Shown here one piece after another: positions 34,778-43,818 of a stretch of DNA of 64,000 bases (its first letter is position 1; each line of letters begins with the position of its first letter). The stretch spans positions 1 to 64,000 of the forward strand of contig JAXGXT010000008.1 in the NCBI GenBank assembly GCA_040772665.1. The letters run 5' to 3'. The stretch comes from JAXGXT01 sp040772665. GTDB lineage: Bacteria > Bacillota > Clostridia > Lachnospirales > Anaerotignaceae. The position numbers were made by a program, and so were the translations under genes. The notes under the pieces were generated by a model that was not told the DNA's origin, searched no databases, and worked only from the letters and a program-made list of their open reading frames with translations.

Positions 34778-35956
34778 TTAAGTTCCTAAATACTCCTTAG
34801 GGCTTACGTGCTTTCCGTTAACTCTTACTTCAAAATGACAATGGTTGCCTGTTGAATTGCCCGTACTCCCTGCTTTTGCTATAACTTGCCCACGTGTAAC
34901 TGTCTGCCCCGGTTTAACAACAAGACTGCTGTTGTGACCGTAAAGTGTTGTAAGCCCGTTTCCATGGTTAATTATAACAGTGTATCCGTAACCGTTTATG
35001 TATGAAGAGGTTATAACAGTTCCTGCTTCGGCGGCAACAATATCAGAACCATATGGTGCTGGAATATCATAGCCTGTATGAAATTCATATCCGCTTCCGA
35101 TTGGCCTTTTCCGATTTCCGTAACCACTGCTTATTGTATATCTTCCGGGAACAGGCCATTGAAACAAACCTCCTGTATAGTTTGCCTTATATGATGTTGC
35201 ATTGGCGCCTGAATTGTTTTGTGCGGCGAGGGCCTGGTTTATAAGCCTTTGAACCTGGTTGCTTGCCTCCTCAGTGCTGTTTAAAAGGCTATTATAGTTT
35301 TTCTCATCCTGCTGATATTTTTCATAAAGTGCTGATTTTTCACTCTTTTTTGTTTCAAGAGCAGCATTTTTCACTTTTTGGTCTTCAACAAGAATTTCTA
35401 TTGAAGTCTTTTCTTTTTCAATTGCCTCAGTTTCAACCTCTATAACCTGTTCGTAAAGCCTAAGCCTGTTAACAGTTTCTTCGTCATAACGCATAATGTC
35501 GTTAACATACTGCATTCTTGCTAAAAAGTCATTAAAGTTTTTGCTTTCAAAAAGAACTTCTAAATATCCCATCGAGCCGTTTTCATGGATAAATTTTATT
35601 CTCTTTGCAAAAAGCTCAATATGTTCTTCCTTTGCTGTGGTTGCTTCAACAAGCTTTTCTTTTGATTCTTCCAGTTTTTCTTCAGATTCCAAAAGCTGAC
35701 CTTCAACAATATTAAGCTGGTTTTCAGCCAATGTAAGTTCGCTGTCAAGTGATTCAATTTCAGCCATTATTTTTTCCTGATTGTTTTTTGCATTTTTAAG
35801 TGCATTTTGTGCATCTGTTTGCTTTTTCTTAAGTTCTTTTTGTTCTGATTGAAGTTGTGAAAGTGTTTTGGCATATGTATTTTCCACCTCAACAAAACCT
35901 GAAAAAGCTGAAAAAGCCACAACAAAGGCAAGTATGTATGTAAATGCTTTTTTCAT
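34778..35956 (-). CDS. EnvC-like coiled-coil M23 peptidase/hydrolase activator
   Basis: The 392-residue exported protein has a signal peptide (1-29, ending at TYA). A long coiled coil follows (about 30-245, rich in Lys, Glu and Gln heptads). The M23 (LytM) domain (about 265-390) has HTGYDIPAPYGSDIVA, GLTTLYGHNS and NHCHFEVRVNG. The His and Asp of the zinc site are retained, so it may cut peptidoglycan directly. Located 15 bp after ftsX, it is the expected extracellular partner of FtsEX, like PcsB or EnvC. Confidence 0.92.
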   Translation of the reverse strand: MKKAFTYILAFVVAFSAFSGFVEVENTYAKTLSQLQSEQKELKKKQTDAQNALKNAKNNQEKIMAEIESLDSELTLAENQLNIVEGQLLESEEKLEESKEKLVEATTAKEEHIELFAKRIKFIHENGSMGYLEVLFESKNFNDFLARMQYVNDIMRYDEETVNRLRLYEQVIEVETEAIEKEKTSIEILVEDQKVKNAALETKKSEKSALYEKYQQDEKNYNSLLNSTEEASNQVQRLINQALAAQNNSGANATSYKANYTGGLFQWPVPGRYTISSGYGNRKRPIGSGYEFHTGYDIPAPYGSDIVAAEAGTVITSSYINGYGYTVIINHGNGLTTLYGHNSSLVVKPGQTVTRGQVIAKAGSTGNSTGNHCHFEVRVNGKHVSPKEYLGT

Positions 35957-35971
35957 GTTTACCCTCCCAAA

Positions 35972-36871
35972 CTAAACCTTTAAATATTTACGAATTGACG
36001 ATATACTTCCAAACACACCCAAAGCAACACCCACAACCAAAGAAACAGGTATAAGCTTTGAAAAAATGAAATACCCGTCAAGAAGAGTGGCAATATTTCT
36101 GATAAACGGAAAGTATGAATAAACCAGTTCCACAATTTTAGAATATAAAGGCCATGAAACACCCATAGGCAGTGCCGCCCCTATAAGCCCAATAAGACAG
36201 CCTTCAATTATAAAAGGCCACCGTATAAACCAATCTGTTGCGCCAACAAACTTCATTATATTTATTTCATTTTTCCTTGTGTAAACGGAAATTTTAATTG
36301 TATTCATAATAATAACAACTGAAATTGCAGCCAAAACAAAAACCACAACAGCACCTGTTATGCTAAGGCCTTTATTTAATTTAAGAAGTATTTCTGTTTC
36401 AGCCTGTGCATTTCTGATATTTTTTACACCTGCAACACCTCTTAATTTCTCAATAACAAATGTTTGATTTTCAATTCCGTCAATTGAAATTTCTAAAGAA
36501 TGTGAAAGAGGATTGTTTTCCCCATCAAAGCCGTCTAAAATAGACTCTGCTCCCCATTCCTTTTTTAAGTCTGAAAGTGCCTCGTCGGGAGATATGTATG
36601 TAACCATTGTAACATGTTCTATTTCTTTAACATCATTGCTTATTTCGTTGATTTTTTCAGAATCCAAGCCGTCTTGAAGAAAAACAGCAATCCCGATATT
36701 CTCTTCTATTTGATTTAAAACATAATTTAAATTTCCTATAAGACAAACAGAAATCGACACAATAAATATACAGGCGGCAACAGCCCCGATTGATGCTACA
36801 GTCATCAGTCTGTTTTTAAAAAGACCTGTAAACCCCTCTTTAAAATAATACTTGATTGACCTAGGCCTCAT
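35972..36871 (-). CDS. ftsX: Cell-division permease FtsX
   Basis: The 299-residue four-helix membrane protein has a large extracellular loop after the first helix (about 45-165). Landmarks are RSIKYYFKEGFTGLFKNRLMT, EINIMKFVGATDWFIRWPFIIEG (the FtsX C-terminal domain) and the last helix pair. The start ATG 36871 lies inside the end of ftsE (11-bp overlap). FtsX passes ATP-driven motion from FtsE to a wall hydrolase outside. Confidence 0.96.
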   Translation of the reverse strand: MRPRSIKYYFKEGFTGLFKNRLMTVASIGAVAACIFIVSISVCLIGNLNYVLNQIEENIGIAVFLQDGLDSEKINEISNDVKEIEHVTMVTYISPDEALSDLKKEWGAESILDGFDGENNPLSHSLEISIDGIENQTFVIEKLRGVAGVKNIRNAQAETEILLKLNKGLSITGAVVVFVLAAISVVIIMNTIKISVYTRKNEINIMKFVGATDWFIRWPFIIEGCLIGLIGAALPMGVSWPLYSKIVELVYSYFPFIRNIATLLDGYFIFSKLIPVSLVVGVALGVFGSISSIRKYLKV

Positions 36872-37547
36872 CGGAATAACCACCTTTTTTTACATCTCTT
36901 ATTATTTCTCCATGCTGAAGGGTAATAACCCTTTTTTGCATTTTGTCAACTAAATCTTTGGCGTGGGTTGCCACAACAACGGTTGTGCCTCTTTTGTTAA
37001 TTTCAACTAAAAGCTGCATAATATCCCATGCCGTTTCAGGGTCAAGGTTTCCCGTAGGCTCGTCAGCTATTAAAATGGGAGGATTGTTTACAATGGCCCT
37101 TGCCAGTGCCGTTCTTTGCTGCTCTCCTCCTGAGAGCTGGTTTGGATATGCTTTTGCTTTGTTTTGCAACCCCACAAGGGAAAGAACCGTAGGAATGTTT
37201 CTTCTCATTTGTCTTGTGGGAGATTCAATAACCTGCATTGCAAAAGCAACATTATCATAAACAGTTTTTGCCGGAAGAAGCCTGAAATCTTGGAAAACCA
37301 CTCCCAAGTTCCTTCTTAAATAAGGAATTTGATTTCTTTTCATACGTGTGGTATTAATGCCGTTTATAACAATTTGGCCTGCTGTGGGGTTAAGCTCCTT
37401 TAATAAAAGCTTTATAAGAGTTGACTTTCCCGAACCGCTTGAGCCTATTATAAATACAAACTCACCCTTTTCAATTTCCATTGATATATCTTCAAGGGCC
37501 TTCGAGCCGTTGGGATAAACCTTTGTTACATTTTCAACTTTAATCAC
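36861..37547 (-). CDS. ftsE: Cell-division ATP-binding protein FtsE
   Basis: The 228-residue ABC ATPase has Walker A GSSGSGKST (about 35-43), signature LSGGEQQR and Walker B ILIADEPTGNLD, with FQDFRLLPAKTVYDNV matching FtsE. GTG 37547 follows AAGGAAG. It is the first gene of the ftsE-ftsX-M23 operon, preceded by a CdaR-like regulator gene on the same strand. Confidence 0.96.
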   Translation of the reverse strand: MIKVENVTKVYPNGSKALEDISMEIEKGEFVFIIGSSGSGKSTLIKLLLKELNPTAGQIVINGINTTRMKRNQIPYLRRNLGVVFQDFRLLPAKTVYDNVAFAMQVIESPTRQMRRNIPTVLSLVGLQNKAKAYPNQLSGGEQQRTALARAIVNNPPILIADEPTGNLDPETAWDIMQLLVEINKRGTTVVVATHAKDLVDKMQKRVITLQHGEIIRDVKKGGYSDEA

Positions 37548-37579
37548 CGAAAAGCTTCCTTTCTTTCGTCACACAAACC

Positions 37580-38671
37580 TTAGTATGGCGTTTTGTCCAT
37601 ATAAATCATATATTTACTTACCATAAGTGTTATTTTGAAAATAATAGCATCATCAAAATCCCTAAGATCCAGCCCTGTCATTTTTTGCAGTTTATCAAGC
37701 CTGTAAACCAAAGTGTTTCTATGGATATACAGCTGTCTTGAGGTTTCAGAAACATTAAGATTGTTTTCGAAAAATTTGCCAACTGTGGCAAGAGTTTCTT
37801 CATCAAAGTCATCTATTGTAAGCCCGTGAAGAACTTCCTTTATAAACATTTTACAAAGAGGGCTTGGCAGCTGATAAATAAGACGTCCTATTCCAAGCTG
37901 CTCATAGTTAACTATAACTTTTTCTTCATCGAAAATTCGTCCCACTTCAAGAGCCATTTTCGCCTCTTTAAAAGAACGGGAAACATCTTTAAGGTCTGTT
38001 ACTACAGTACCTATGGAGATAAAAGCCTTTGCTCCTGCCTCATTCATAATAACATCGGCAATCTGTTTTGCAATTTTTTCAACATCAGCCATTGTTTCCT
38101 TATCCCTAAGTTCTTTAACAAGGATAATGCAGTTCTCATCAACTGCTGTAACAAAATCTTTTGTTTTAGACGGAAATATATTTCTGACTATTTCAACAAT
38201 GTTCATATCTTTATCTATGTTTGTTTCCACAAGATAAACTATACGTTTTATGTTATTTTCAATATGCAGCTTTTTTGCACGGCTGTAAATATCAACAAGA
38301 AGAAGATTGTCAAGAAGAAGATTTTTAACAAAATTATCTTTGTCATAACGCTCCTTGTATGCAACAAGAAGGCTTTGAATCTGAAAAGCCGCAATCTTGC
38401 CTATTCTGTATCCTTCCTCGTCCTCTCCTTTAACCTGAACAACATATTCAGGCACGCTGTTATCATAAACTTTAAAATATTGATATCCTAAAACAAGCTG
38501 ACTTTCTGCAGGTGATGCAACAAAACCATCAATGTCATCAATTTGTCTTCCAATCATCGCCTCTTCTGTTGTGGCAACGACTTTTCCTTCTTTTTCAATA
38601 ACACTAAGTTCTTTTCTTGTGATGTTTTTAAGTCCTTCAATTGTGCTTTGTAAAATTTGATTGGAAATCAT
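37580..38671 (-). CDS. CdaR/PucR-family transcriptional regulator
   Basis: The 363-residue protein has an N-terminal sugar-diacid-recognition domain (about 1-135; SNQILQSTIEGLKNITRKELSVIEKEG), a central GGDEF-like linker region and a C-terminal PucR helix-turn-helix (NVSETSRQLYIHRNTLVYRLDKLQ near 305-330). The family regulates carbohydrate, glycerate or purine use. The start ATG 38671 follows AGGGGTG. No sugar-acid genes adjoin it, so the target is unknown. Confidence 0.85.
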   Translation of the reverse strand: MISNQILQSTIEGLKNITRKELSVIEKEGKVVATTEEAMIGRQIDDIDGFVASPAESQLVLGYQYFKVYDNSVPEYVVQVKGEDEEGYRIGKIAAFQIQSLLVAYKERYDKDNFVKNLLLDNLLLVDIYSRAKKLHIENNIKRIVYLVETNIDKDMNIVEIVRNIFPSKTKDFVTAVDENCIILVKELRDKETMADVEKIAKQIADVIMNEAGAKAFISIGTVVTDLKDVSRSFKEAKMALEVGRIFDEEKVIVNYEQLGIGRLIYQLPSPLCKMFIKEVLHGLTIDDFDEETLATVGKFFENNLNVSETSRQLYIHRNTLVYRLDKLQKMTGLDLRDFDDAIIFKITLMVSKYMIYMDKTPY

Positions 38672-38976
38672 GAATTCACCCCTAAATAATTCTTTGGTTA
38701 ACTGCTGCACCAATTAAAAACATAAGATATTTACAATAATTGTCTGTTTCAAAAAATGCCTATATAACTTTTCACTATATAAAAAAGGCTCTTTATGAGA
38801 TAATACCAAAAAATCAAATAAAAATCTATAAAAAGATGACAATTTTCGATTTTATTTCTTACTCTTTATTTATTTATATAAAAAAATTAGCACATTTTGT
38901 GGTATAAATAGTAATCAATGACTATTTATACCTTAAATGCGCCTTATGAAAAATGTCCACAACTTTAGCTTTAAGT
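38672..38976. other. Intergenic region with a 12-bp inverted repeat
   Basis: No gene is seen. At 38901-38912 and 38921-38932 a perfect 12-bp inverted repeat (GGTATAAATAGT) encloses an 8-nt loop. It lies 45 bp past the YitT stop and is followed on the minus strand by a delayed T-run, so it may be the YitT terminator. The region near 38672-38760 should hold the promoter of the CdaR-like gene. Confidence 0.5.
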
Positions 38977-39843
38977 TTACTTTGCCCCAAAGCCTTCACC
39001 TAAAACCTCCTTAACGTCGCTTACAATCAAAAATGCATCAGGGTCATGTTTCAAAACAATATCTTTGACAGCCGTTATTTCTTTTTGAGAAAAAACGCAC
39101 AGCAAAACATTTTTTTCTGAACCTGTATACATTCCTTTTCCATTTAAAGACGTAACTCCTCTTTCAATAACTTTCATTATTTCATCTGAAATCTCTTCAT
39201 TTTTTTCCGAAATAATAAATGCAACCTTAGAAAATGAAAGACCCTCTAAAACCAAGCTTACAAATTTGCTGGAAATAAATATGGAGATAATTCCATACAT
39301 TGTGCGCTCAGCACCAAAAACAAACACTCCGAAAACAATTATAATAACATCTATGGCAAAAATAATCTTTGACAGCGGAATATGTTTAGCCTTGGAATGT
39401 ATTAAAGAGGCAAGAAGGTCAACCCCTCCTGTGCTTGCCATTCCCCTTAAAATAAAACCTATGCCAAGGCCGTCTATAAGCCCTCCGTAAATTGCAATAA
39501 GCATAAAATCCCCGCTGTATGAAGGAAGAATACTGCCAACTTGTAGTGCCGCAGAAAAGAAAACAGTGGTTACAATAGTTTTCCCCAAATATCCTTTGCC
39601 AATCATAAAATAAGAAGCCACAAAAAGAGGGATGTTAAGAACAAGGTTTGTTGCGGAAATGGGAAACCCGCCCTCAACAATGCCCTCTGTAAGCCTTTGA
39701 AGTATAATTGCTATGCCTGAAAAGCCGCCCATAACAATATTGTTGGGGGCAAAAAATATATTTATACCTGCAGACAGAAGAAAAACACCCAAAACAATAT
39801 AAATAACATTAACAAACTTTTCCCGTTTTAAAAGGCTTTCCAC
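38977..39843 (-). CDS. YitT family membrane protein (DUF161/DUF2179)
   Basis: The 288-residue protein has five to six N-terminal helices (about 10-195) including GINIFFAPNNIVMGGFSGIAIIL and GLIDGLGIGFILRGMASTGGVDLLA. A C-terminal cytoplasmic DUF2179 domain follows (about 210-288; MKVIERGVTSLNGKGMYTGSEKNVL). The start GTG 39843 is favoured because GGAGGTGAT sits 8 nt upstream. The family has no proven function. Confidence 0.9.
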   Translation of the reverse strand: MESLLKREKFVNVIYIVLGVFLLSAGINIFFAPNNIVMGGFSGIAIILQRLTEGIVEGGFPISATNLVLNIPLFVASYFMIGKGYLGKTIVTTVFFSAALQVGSILPSYSGDFMLIAIYGGLIDGLGIGFILRGMASTGGVDLLASLIHSKAKHIPLSKIIFAIDVIIIVFGVFVFGAERTMYGIISIFISSKFVSLVLEGLSFSKVAFIISEKNEEISDEIMKVIERGVTSLNGKGMYTGSEKNVLLCVFSQKEITAVKDIVLKHDPDAFLIVSDVKEVLGEGFGAK

Positions 39844-39871
39844 ACAAATCACCTCCGTTATTTGGAAAGTT

Positions 39872-40594
39872 TTATTTTTCAGCCAAAACCTTTATAACAA
39901 ATTTAGGAATACGCATCATTCTTTTAATTCTTGTGGGCTGGCATAAAAGCCTGTAAAACCACTCTAAGCCAAGCTTTTGAAATATTTTAGGCGCTCTTTT
40001 TAAATTTCCTGCCATAACATCAAAACTTCCCCCAACCCCTATTGCAACCTTTGCCTGCGTAAATCTTAAATTTTCATAAATCCACTTTTCCTGTCTTGGC
40101 GCTCCAAGACCAACTAAAAGCAAATCCGGAGAAAGAGCCTTTATTTCGGAAATTATTTCTTTTTCTTCCTTAGAAGAAAAATATCCGTTTCTTGTGCCTA
40201 CAATTTTCAGCTGCGGATATTCTTTTAACATTCGTTTTGCGGCACTTGCGGCAACTCCCGGGGCACCGCCGAAAAAATATACTGTTTTGTTAAGGCCTTG
40301 CATATTTTTTAATATGCTTTGCACTAAGTCATACCCTGCAACTCTTTCCTTTATTCGCCTTTGGGAAAACTTAGATGCCCATACAATGCCCACTCCGTCG
40401 GGAACAACAAGGTCGGCAGCCTTTAAAATATTCATAAACTGCTCATCTTTTTGAGCCTCCATAACAATTTCAGGGTTAGGAGTACAGACTATATGCCTTC
40501 CTCCGTCTTCAAAAAAACCCATTATCTTTTCAACTGCCCCGTGCATACTTATACAGTCAAAGGGAACTCCTAAAATTTCTGTTGTTTTTCTCAT
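39872..40594 (-). CDS. tagA: WecG/TagA/CpsF-family glycosyltransferase
   Basis: The 240-residue enzyme adds a hexosamine (typically ManNAc) to the lipid-linked GlcNAc of a wall polysaccharide or teichoic-acid linkage unit. Landmarks are IVCTPNPEIVMEAQKDEQF, ADLVVPDGVGIVWASK, FGGAPGVAASAAKRM and LGAPRQEKWI. The short length and this order are characteristic of GT26. It lies 6 bp downstream of the GT4-CsaB fusion gene, so both feed one glycan pathway. Confidence 0.93.
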   Translation of the reverse strand: MRKTTEILGVPFDCISMHGAVEKIMGFFEDGGRHIVCTPNPEIVMEAQKDEQFMNILKAADLVVPDGVGIVWASKFSQRRIKERVAGYDLVQSILKNMQGLNKTVYFFGGAPGVAASAAKRMLKEYPQLKIVGTRNGYFSSKEEKEIISEIKALSPDLLLVGLGAPRQEKWIYENLRFTQAKVAIGVGGSFDVMAGNLKRAPKIFQKLGLEWFYRLLCQPTRIKRMMRIPKFVIKVLAEK

Positions 40595-40600
40595 GATATA

Positions 40601-42832
40601 CTACTCCCCCAAAACTTCAACCAAATATTTTTCATTTTCTAAAGCCAGTTTTTCAAGGTTGTTTACCTTGTTATCAAGATTTTTAACATATTCTTCTCTG
40701 TTTTCAACTAAATCCATAATCTTTCCAAAAGCCTCACATACATCCATGTTTTCAACGGTTCCTCCGTTAGGCATTCCAAATTCCTTTAAGTAAATATCCA
40801 CCTTTGGGTCATAGCTAAAGCCTATAAGAGGAATTCTTTTTTTTCCCGCAAAAATAAGTGTGTGAAGTCTCATGCTCATAACCATGTCCATAACACCTAT
40901 AACACCCAGAGTTTCGTATGGTGTTATATCTTCTTTTAAAATGTATGATTTGCTTTTCATTCTGTTTTGAACAATTTCACTTACTGAAACATCATGGGGA
41001 ATCTGCATAGGTATAAAAACGATTGTGCGGTTAAGCTGAGATGCAACCATATCGCAAAGAAGTGCAAATTTATCAAAGAAAATATCTACACCTTTCCAGT
41101 TCCTTACGGAAATTCCAACTATGGGCTTGTCTAAAGGTATTCCCTGTTCTTCAAGAATTTTAAACGCACTTTCTTCGTCGATTCCCTCCATTATAAACAC
41201 AGGGTCTGCGGTTATATATGAGGGCGGCTTATCAACTCCCATGCTTTTAAGTTCTTCAAGGGAATTTTCTTCTCTAAGAGTAATTAAATCTGCCTGATTT
41301 ACAATATTTTTTACTAAAAGTCTGTTATTTTGCTTTACAACAGGCCCTATGCCGTTTGCATAAAGTATAACCTTTTTTTTCAACAGCTTTGCAATCTTGA
41401 TTATGGAAAGATAATATAAAATTGAACGTGTGCTTGTTCTGTCCTGCAAAAGGCTTCCTCCGCCGCTTAAAAGCACGTCAGCATTATTTATTGCTTTCAC
41501 AACAGAAAATATGTTATGTCTGTTCACAACATCCACATCATATTTTTTTCTTGTTCTTTTAGGATTGTTTGCTAAAACCGTAACCTTTATGTTTTGCGGC
41601 ATTTTCATTATGCTTTCATAAATGGAAATTAAAATAGCATCGTCACCTGCATTGTTAAAGCCATAATATCCACTCATTACAACCTTAAACTGCTTTTGTG
41701 AGGTTTCTTTCCACACCGCATTATATGCCTTTTTGCAATCAGACGCCATTTTTGCCACAGAATAATATTTAAAAATTACCTCTCTGCCATAGCTGCCTAA
41801 TTTTTCTCTTTCTTCGTCGGAAAGAAAATTCATGGCATAAATAATGTCCTTAAAAAGTAATTCTTTTGAAGACATTTCACATCCACGACAGCAAAAATTG
41901 TTGCTTTGAGAAACACTAAGCTTTTCTTCTGCAAAAAGACCTATATACCCTTCATTTCCTGCAACAATTGTAGGTTTTGCGGCTGCCATGGCTTCAAGGG
42001 CGGCACGGCTTACACCTATGAAAATTTTTCCGCAGGCTATAAGCTTGTTTATATCCGTTCTTCCACCTGTCATTGTAATACATTCATGGCCGATTTTTTT
42101 GTTCACTTCATCACTCATGTCTTTAAGCTTGTCAAAAACATCTCCGCCGCCCACAATAAGTATTCTAAGGTTTTTTATCTCCTTATTAAGCTCAGGCGTA
42201 ATTTTTATAAGCTGTTTTGCCACAAGGGCACGGCTTTCGTCCATTCGGCTCACATAAACAATACAGTTGTCTTCATCTTTAATGTTAAATTCTTCTTTTA
42301 TTTCTTCTCCTTTAACCAAGGGTGAAAACTTATCTGTATCAATACCGTTTATTGTAACAAAGATATCCCTTTTTTTAACACCGTAGTTTTCAATAAGATA
42401 TTCCTTAATGTCATCACTTACAGCAACAACCTTTTGTCCCCAATCAGTTATATATTTAAGCCCAAGCCCTGTATAAAAAACCCAGTGAGCACTTGTAACA
42501 AAGGCAAAATTCATTTTTCTTTTTAAAATGCCGCATATAAAACTGGGTATTCTAGCATGTGAGTGAACTATGTCTATTTTCTCATTTTTAATAATATCCT
42601 CAAGAAGATAATAGCTTTTTCGCATATTTCTGATGCTTCTTTTGTTCATGGGAACCTTATAGTGCTTTATTCCAACGGCTTCCAATTCCTTAACATAAAC
42701 ACCGCCGTTTGAGGCAACAATAATTCTGTATCCCTCTTTATTAAGTTGTTTTGAAAGCTCTACAACGTGGGTTTCCGCCCCGCCTATTTCAAGTCCCATA
42801 AGTGCCATAAGAATTGTATATTTTTTTTCCAT
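40601..42832 (-). CDS. csaB: Fusion of a GT4 glycosyltransferase and CsaB polysaccharide pyruvyltransferase
   Basis: The 743-residue protein joins two enzymes usually encoded apart. Residues 1-372 are a GT4 glycosyltransferase (GLEIGGAETHVVELSKQLN, VYVSRMDESRAL, SRAALEAMAAAKPTI). Residues about 378-743 are CsaB (VVMSGYYGFNNAGDDAIL, DVLLSGGGSLLQDRTSTRS, SMRLHTLIFAG). CsaB adds pyruvate ketals to the secondary cell-wall polysaccharide that anchors SLH-domain proteins. ATG follows AGGGTGATG. No SLH gene lies in the window. The reading frame is continuous across the joint. Confidence 0.92.
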   Translation of the reverse strand: MEKKYTILMALMGLEIGGAETHVVELSKQLNKEGYRIIVASNGGVYVKELEAVGIKHYKVPMNKRSIRNMRKSYYLLEDIIKNEKIDIVHSHARIPSFICGILKRKMNFAFVTSAHWVFYTGLGLKYITDWGQKVVAVSDDIKEYLIENYGVKKRDIFVTINGIDTDKFSPLVKGEEIKEEFNIKDEDNCIVYVSRMDESRALVAKQLIKITPELNKEIKNLRILIVGGGDVFDKLKDMSDEVNKKIGHECITMTGGRTDINKLIACGKIFIGVSRAALEAMAAAKPTIVAGNEGYIGLFAEEKLSVSQSNNFCCRGCEMSSKELLFKDIIYAMNFLSDEEREKLGSYGREVIFKYYSVAKMASDCKKAYNAVWKETSQKQFKVVMSGYYGFNNAGDDAILISIYESIMKMPQNIKVTVLANNPKRTRKKYDVDVVNRHNIFSVVKAINNADVLLSGGGSLLQDRTSTRSILYYLSIIKIAKLLKKKVILYANGIGPVVKQNNRLLVKNIVNQADLITLREENSLEELKSMGVDKPPSYITADPVFIMEGIDEESAFKILEEQGIPLDKPIVGISVRNWKGVDIFFDKFALLCDMVASQLNRTIVFIPMQIPHDVSVSEIVQNRMKSKSYILKEDITPYETLGVIGVMDMVMSMRLHTLIFAGKKRIPLIGFSYDPKVDIYLKEFGMPNGGTVENMDVCEAFGKIMDLVENREEYVKNLDNKVNNLEKLALENEKYLVEVLGE

Positions 42833-42841
42833 GTCATCACC

Positions 42842-43342
42842 CTAAAGTATTTTGCTTACACTTCCTTCACATTCAAAAAACTTTGTAAAAAACTTCTTTT
42901 TTGAGCCTACAAGAAGCTCATATGTTTTTCCCACAAATGTTCCCTTGCTGTTAACAATACCCTCTGCTTCAACAGTTAAAATAAGATTTATTCTGTTTTC
43001 AACTTCCCCCAAAACAGCACTTCCGTCACTCATTTCAACAATGTCTTTAGCCACTTCACTTTCCACCTTTATAATTTTTCCTATGGAGTTTCCCGAGGTT
43101 TTATCAAAAAGAATATCCCCCTCTTTCACATTTTCCAAAGAAACAGGTCTGACCTTTTCCACCTTGACATTATAGTTAACTGTTTGAGAAGAGGCACTTC
43201 CTGTGCTGCCTACGCTTTTGTTCATAGTTGTGAACTTATACACAGCACCGAAAATAAGCAAAACCACAACGATGATAACAAAAAAGTCAATAATATTTAT
43301 TTTGCCAAAAATCTTTCCTTTTTCATCAACAAATCTGCTCAT
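42842..43342 (-). CDS. DUF4330 membrane-anchored protein (second copy)
   Basis: The 166-residue protein has a short cytoplasmic N-terminus (KGKIFGKINIIDF), one transmembrane helix (about 19-42) and an extracytoplasmic beta-rich domain (NYNVKVEKVRPVSLENVKEGDILFDK). This is the DUF4330 layout. The family occurs in polysaccharide clusters but has no known role. It overlaps the preceding DUF4330 gene by 4 bp and probably forms a hetero-pair with it. Confidence 0.8.
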   Translation of the reverse strand: MSRFVDEKGKIFGKINIIDFFVIIVVVLLIFGAVYKFTTMNKSVGSTGSASSQTVNYNVKVEKVRPVSLENVKEGDILFDKTSGNSIGKIIKVESEVAKDIVEMSDGSAVLGEVENRINLILTVEAEGIVNSKGTFVGKTYELLVGSKKKFFTKFFECEGSVSKIL

Positions 43343-43818
43343 TTTGTGCCCTCACCTCTTTCAACATTTAATATAAACCCTCTTCCTGCATAGCCGTTGC
43401 CTTTAACTGCAATTTCCAAGCCGGCTTTAACAACAAAATATCCGTTTACTTTATAATCTCCCGCACTTTCCGTAACAGGTGCCTCAACTGTAACAATGGC
43501 TGTTTCACGACCTGCAACAACAGAATCTTTGAAGACACCGCTTTCCCGATCTTGAACAAGCTTTGAATAAGGTTCTTTTTTTACTTCAACCACTTTGCCC
43601 ATGTAATAGTTTTTAATGTTGTCTGTTATTTCATCCCCTGTTTCAATTAAATCGGCAAATCCTTCAGCATTATCAATAAGTTCAAAGGTATATCTTATTG
43701 TTTTTGTTTCCACCGCCACTTCCTTGTGTGTAAATTTGTATGCAAACACAGCGGCAGCCAAAACAATTACAATTATAACAATATCAAATAAATTTATTTT
43801 AAACCTTTTCTTCCCCAC
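43339..43818 (-). CDS. DUF4330 membrane-anchored protein (first copy)
   Basis: The 159-residue protein has a GTG start and a single helix (about 10-28, FDIVIIVIVLAAAVFAYKF). Its extracytoplasmic domain is similar in plan to the next gene (ETGDEITDNIKNYYMGKVVEVKKEP). It starts directly after the GT4 gene. The two DUF4330 genes are sandwiched between glycosyltransferases, which suggests a role in export or attachment of the glycan. Confidence 0.78.
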   Translation of the reverse strand: MGKKRFKINLFDIVIIVIVLAAAVFAYKFTHKEVAVETKTIRYTFELIDNAEGFADLIETGDEITDNIKNYYMGKVVEVKKEPYSKLVQDRESGVFKDSVVAGRETAIVTVEAPVTESAGDYKVNGYFVVKAGLEIAVKGNGYAGRGFILNVERGEGTK

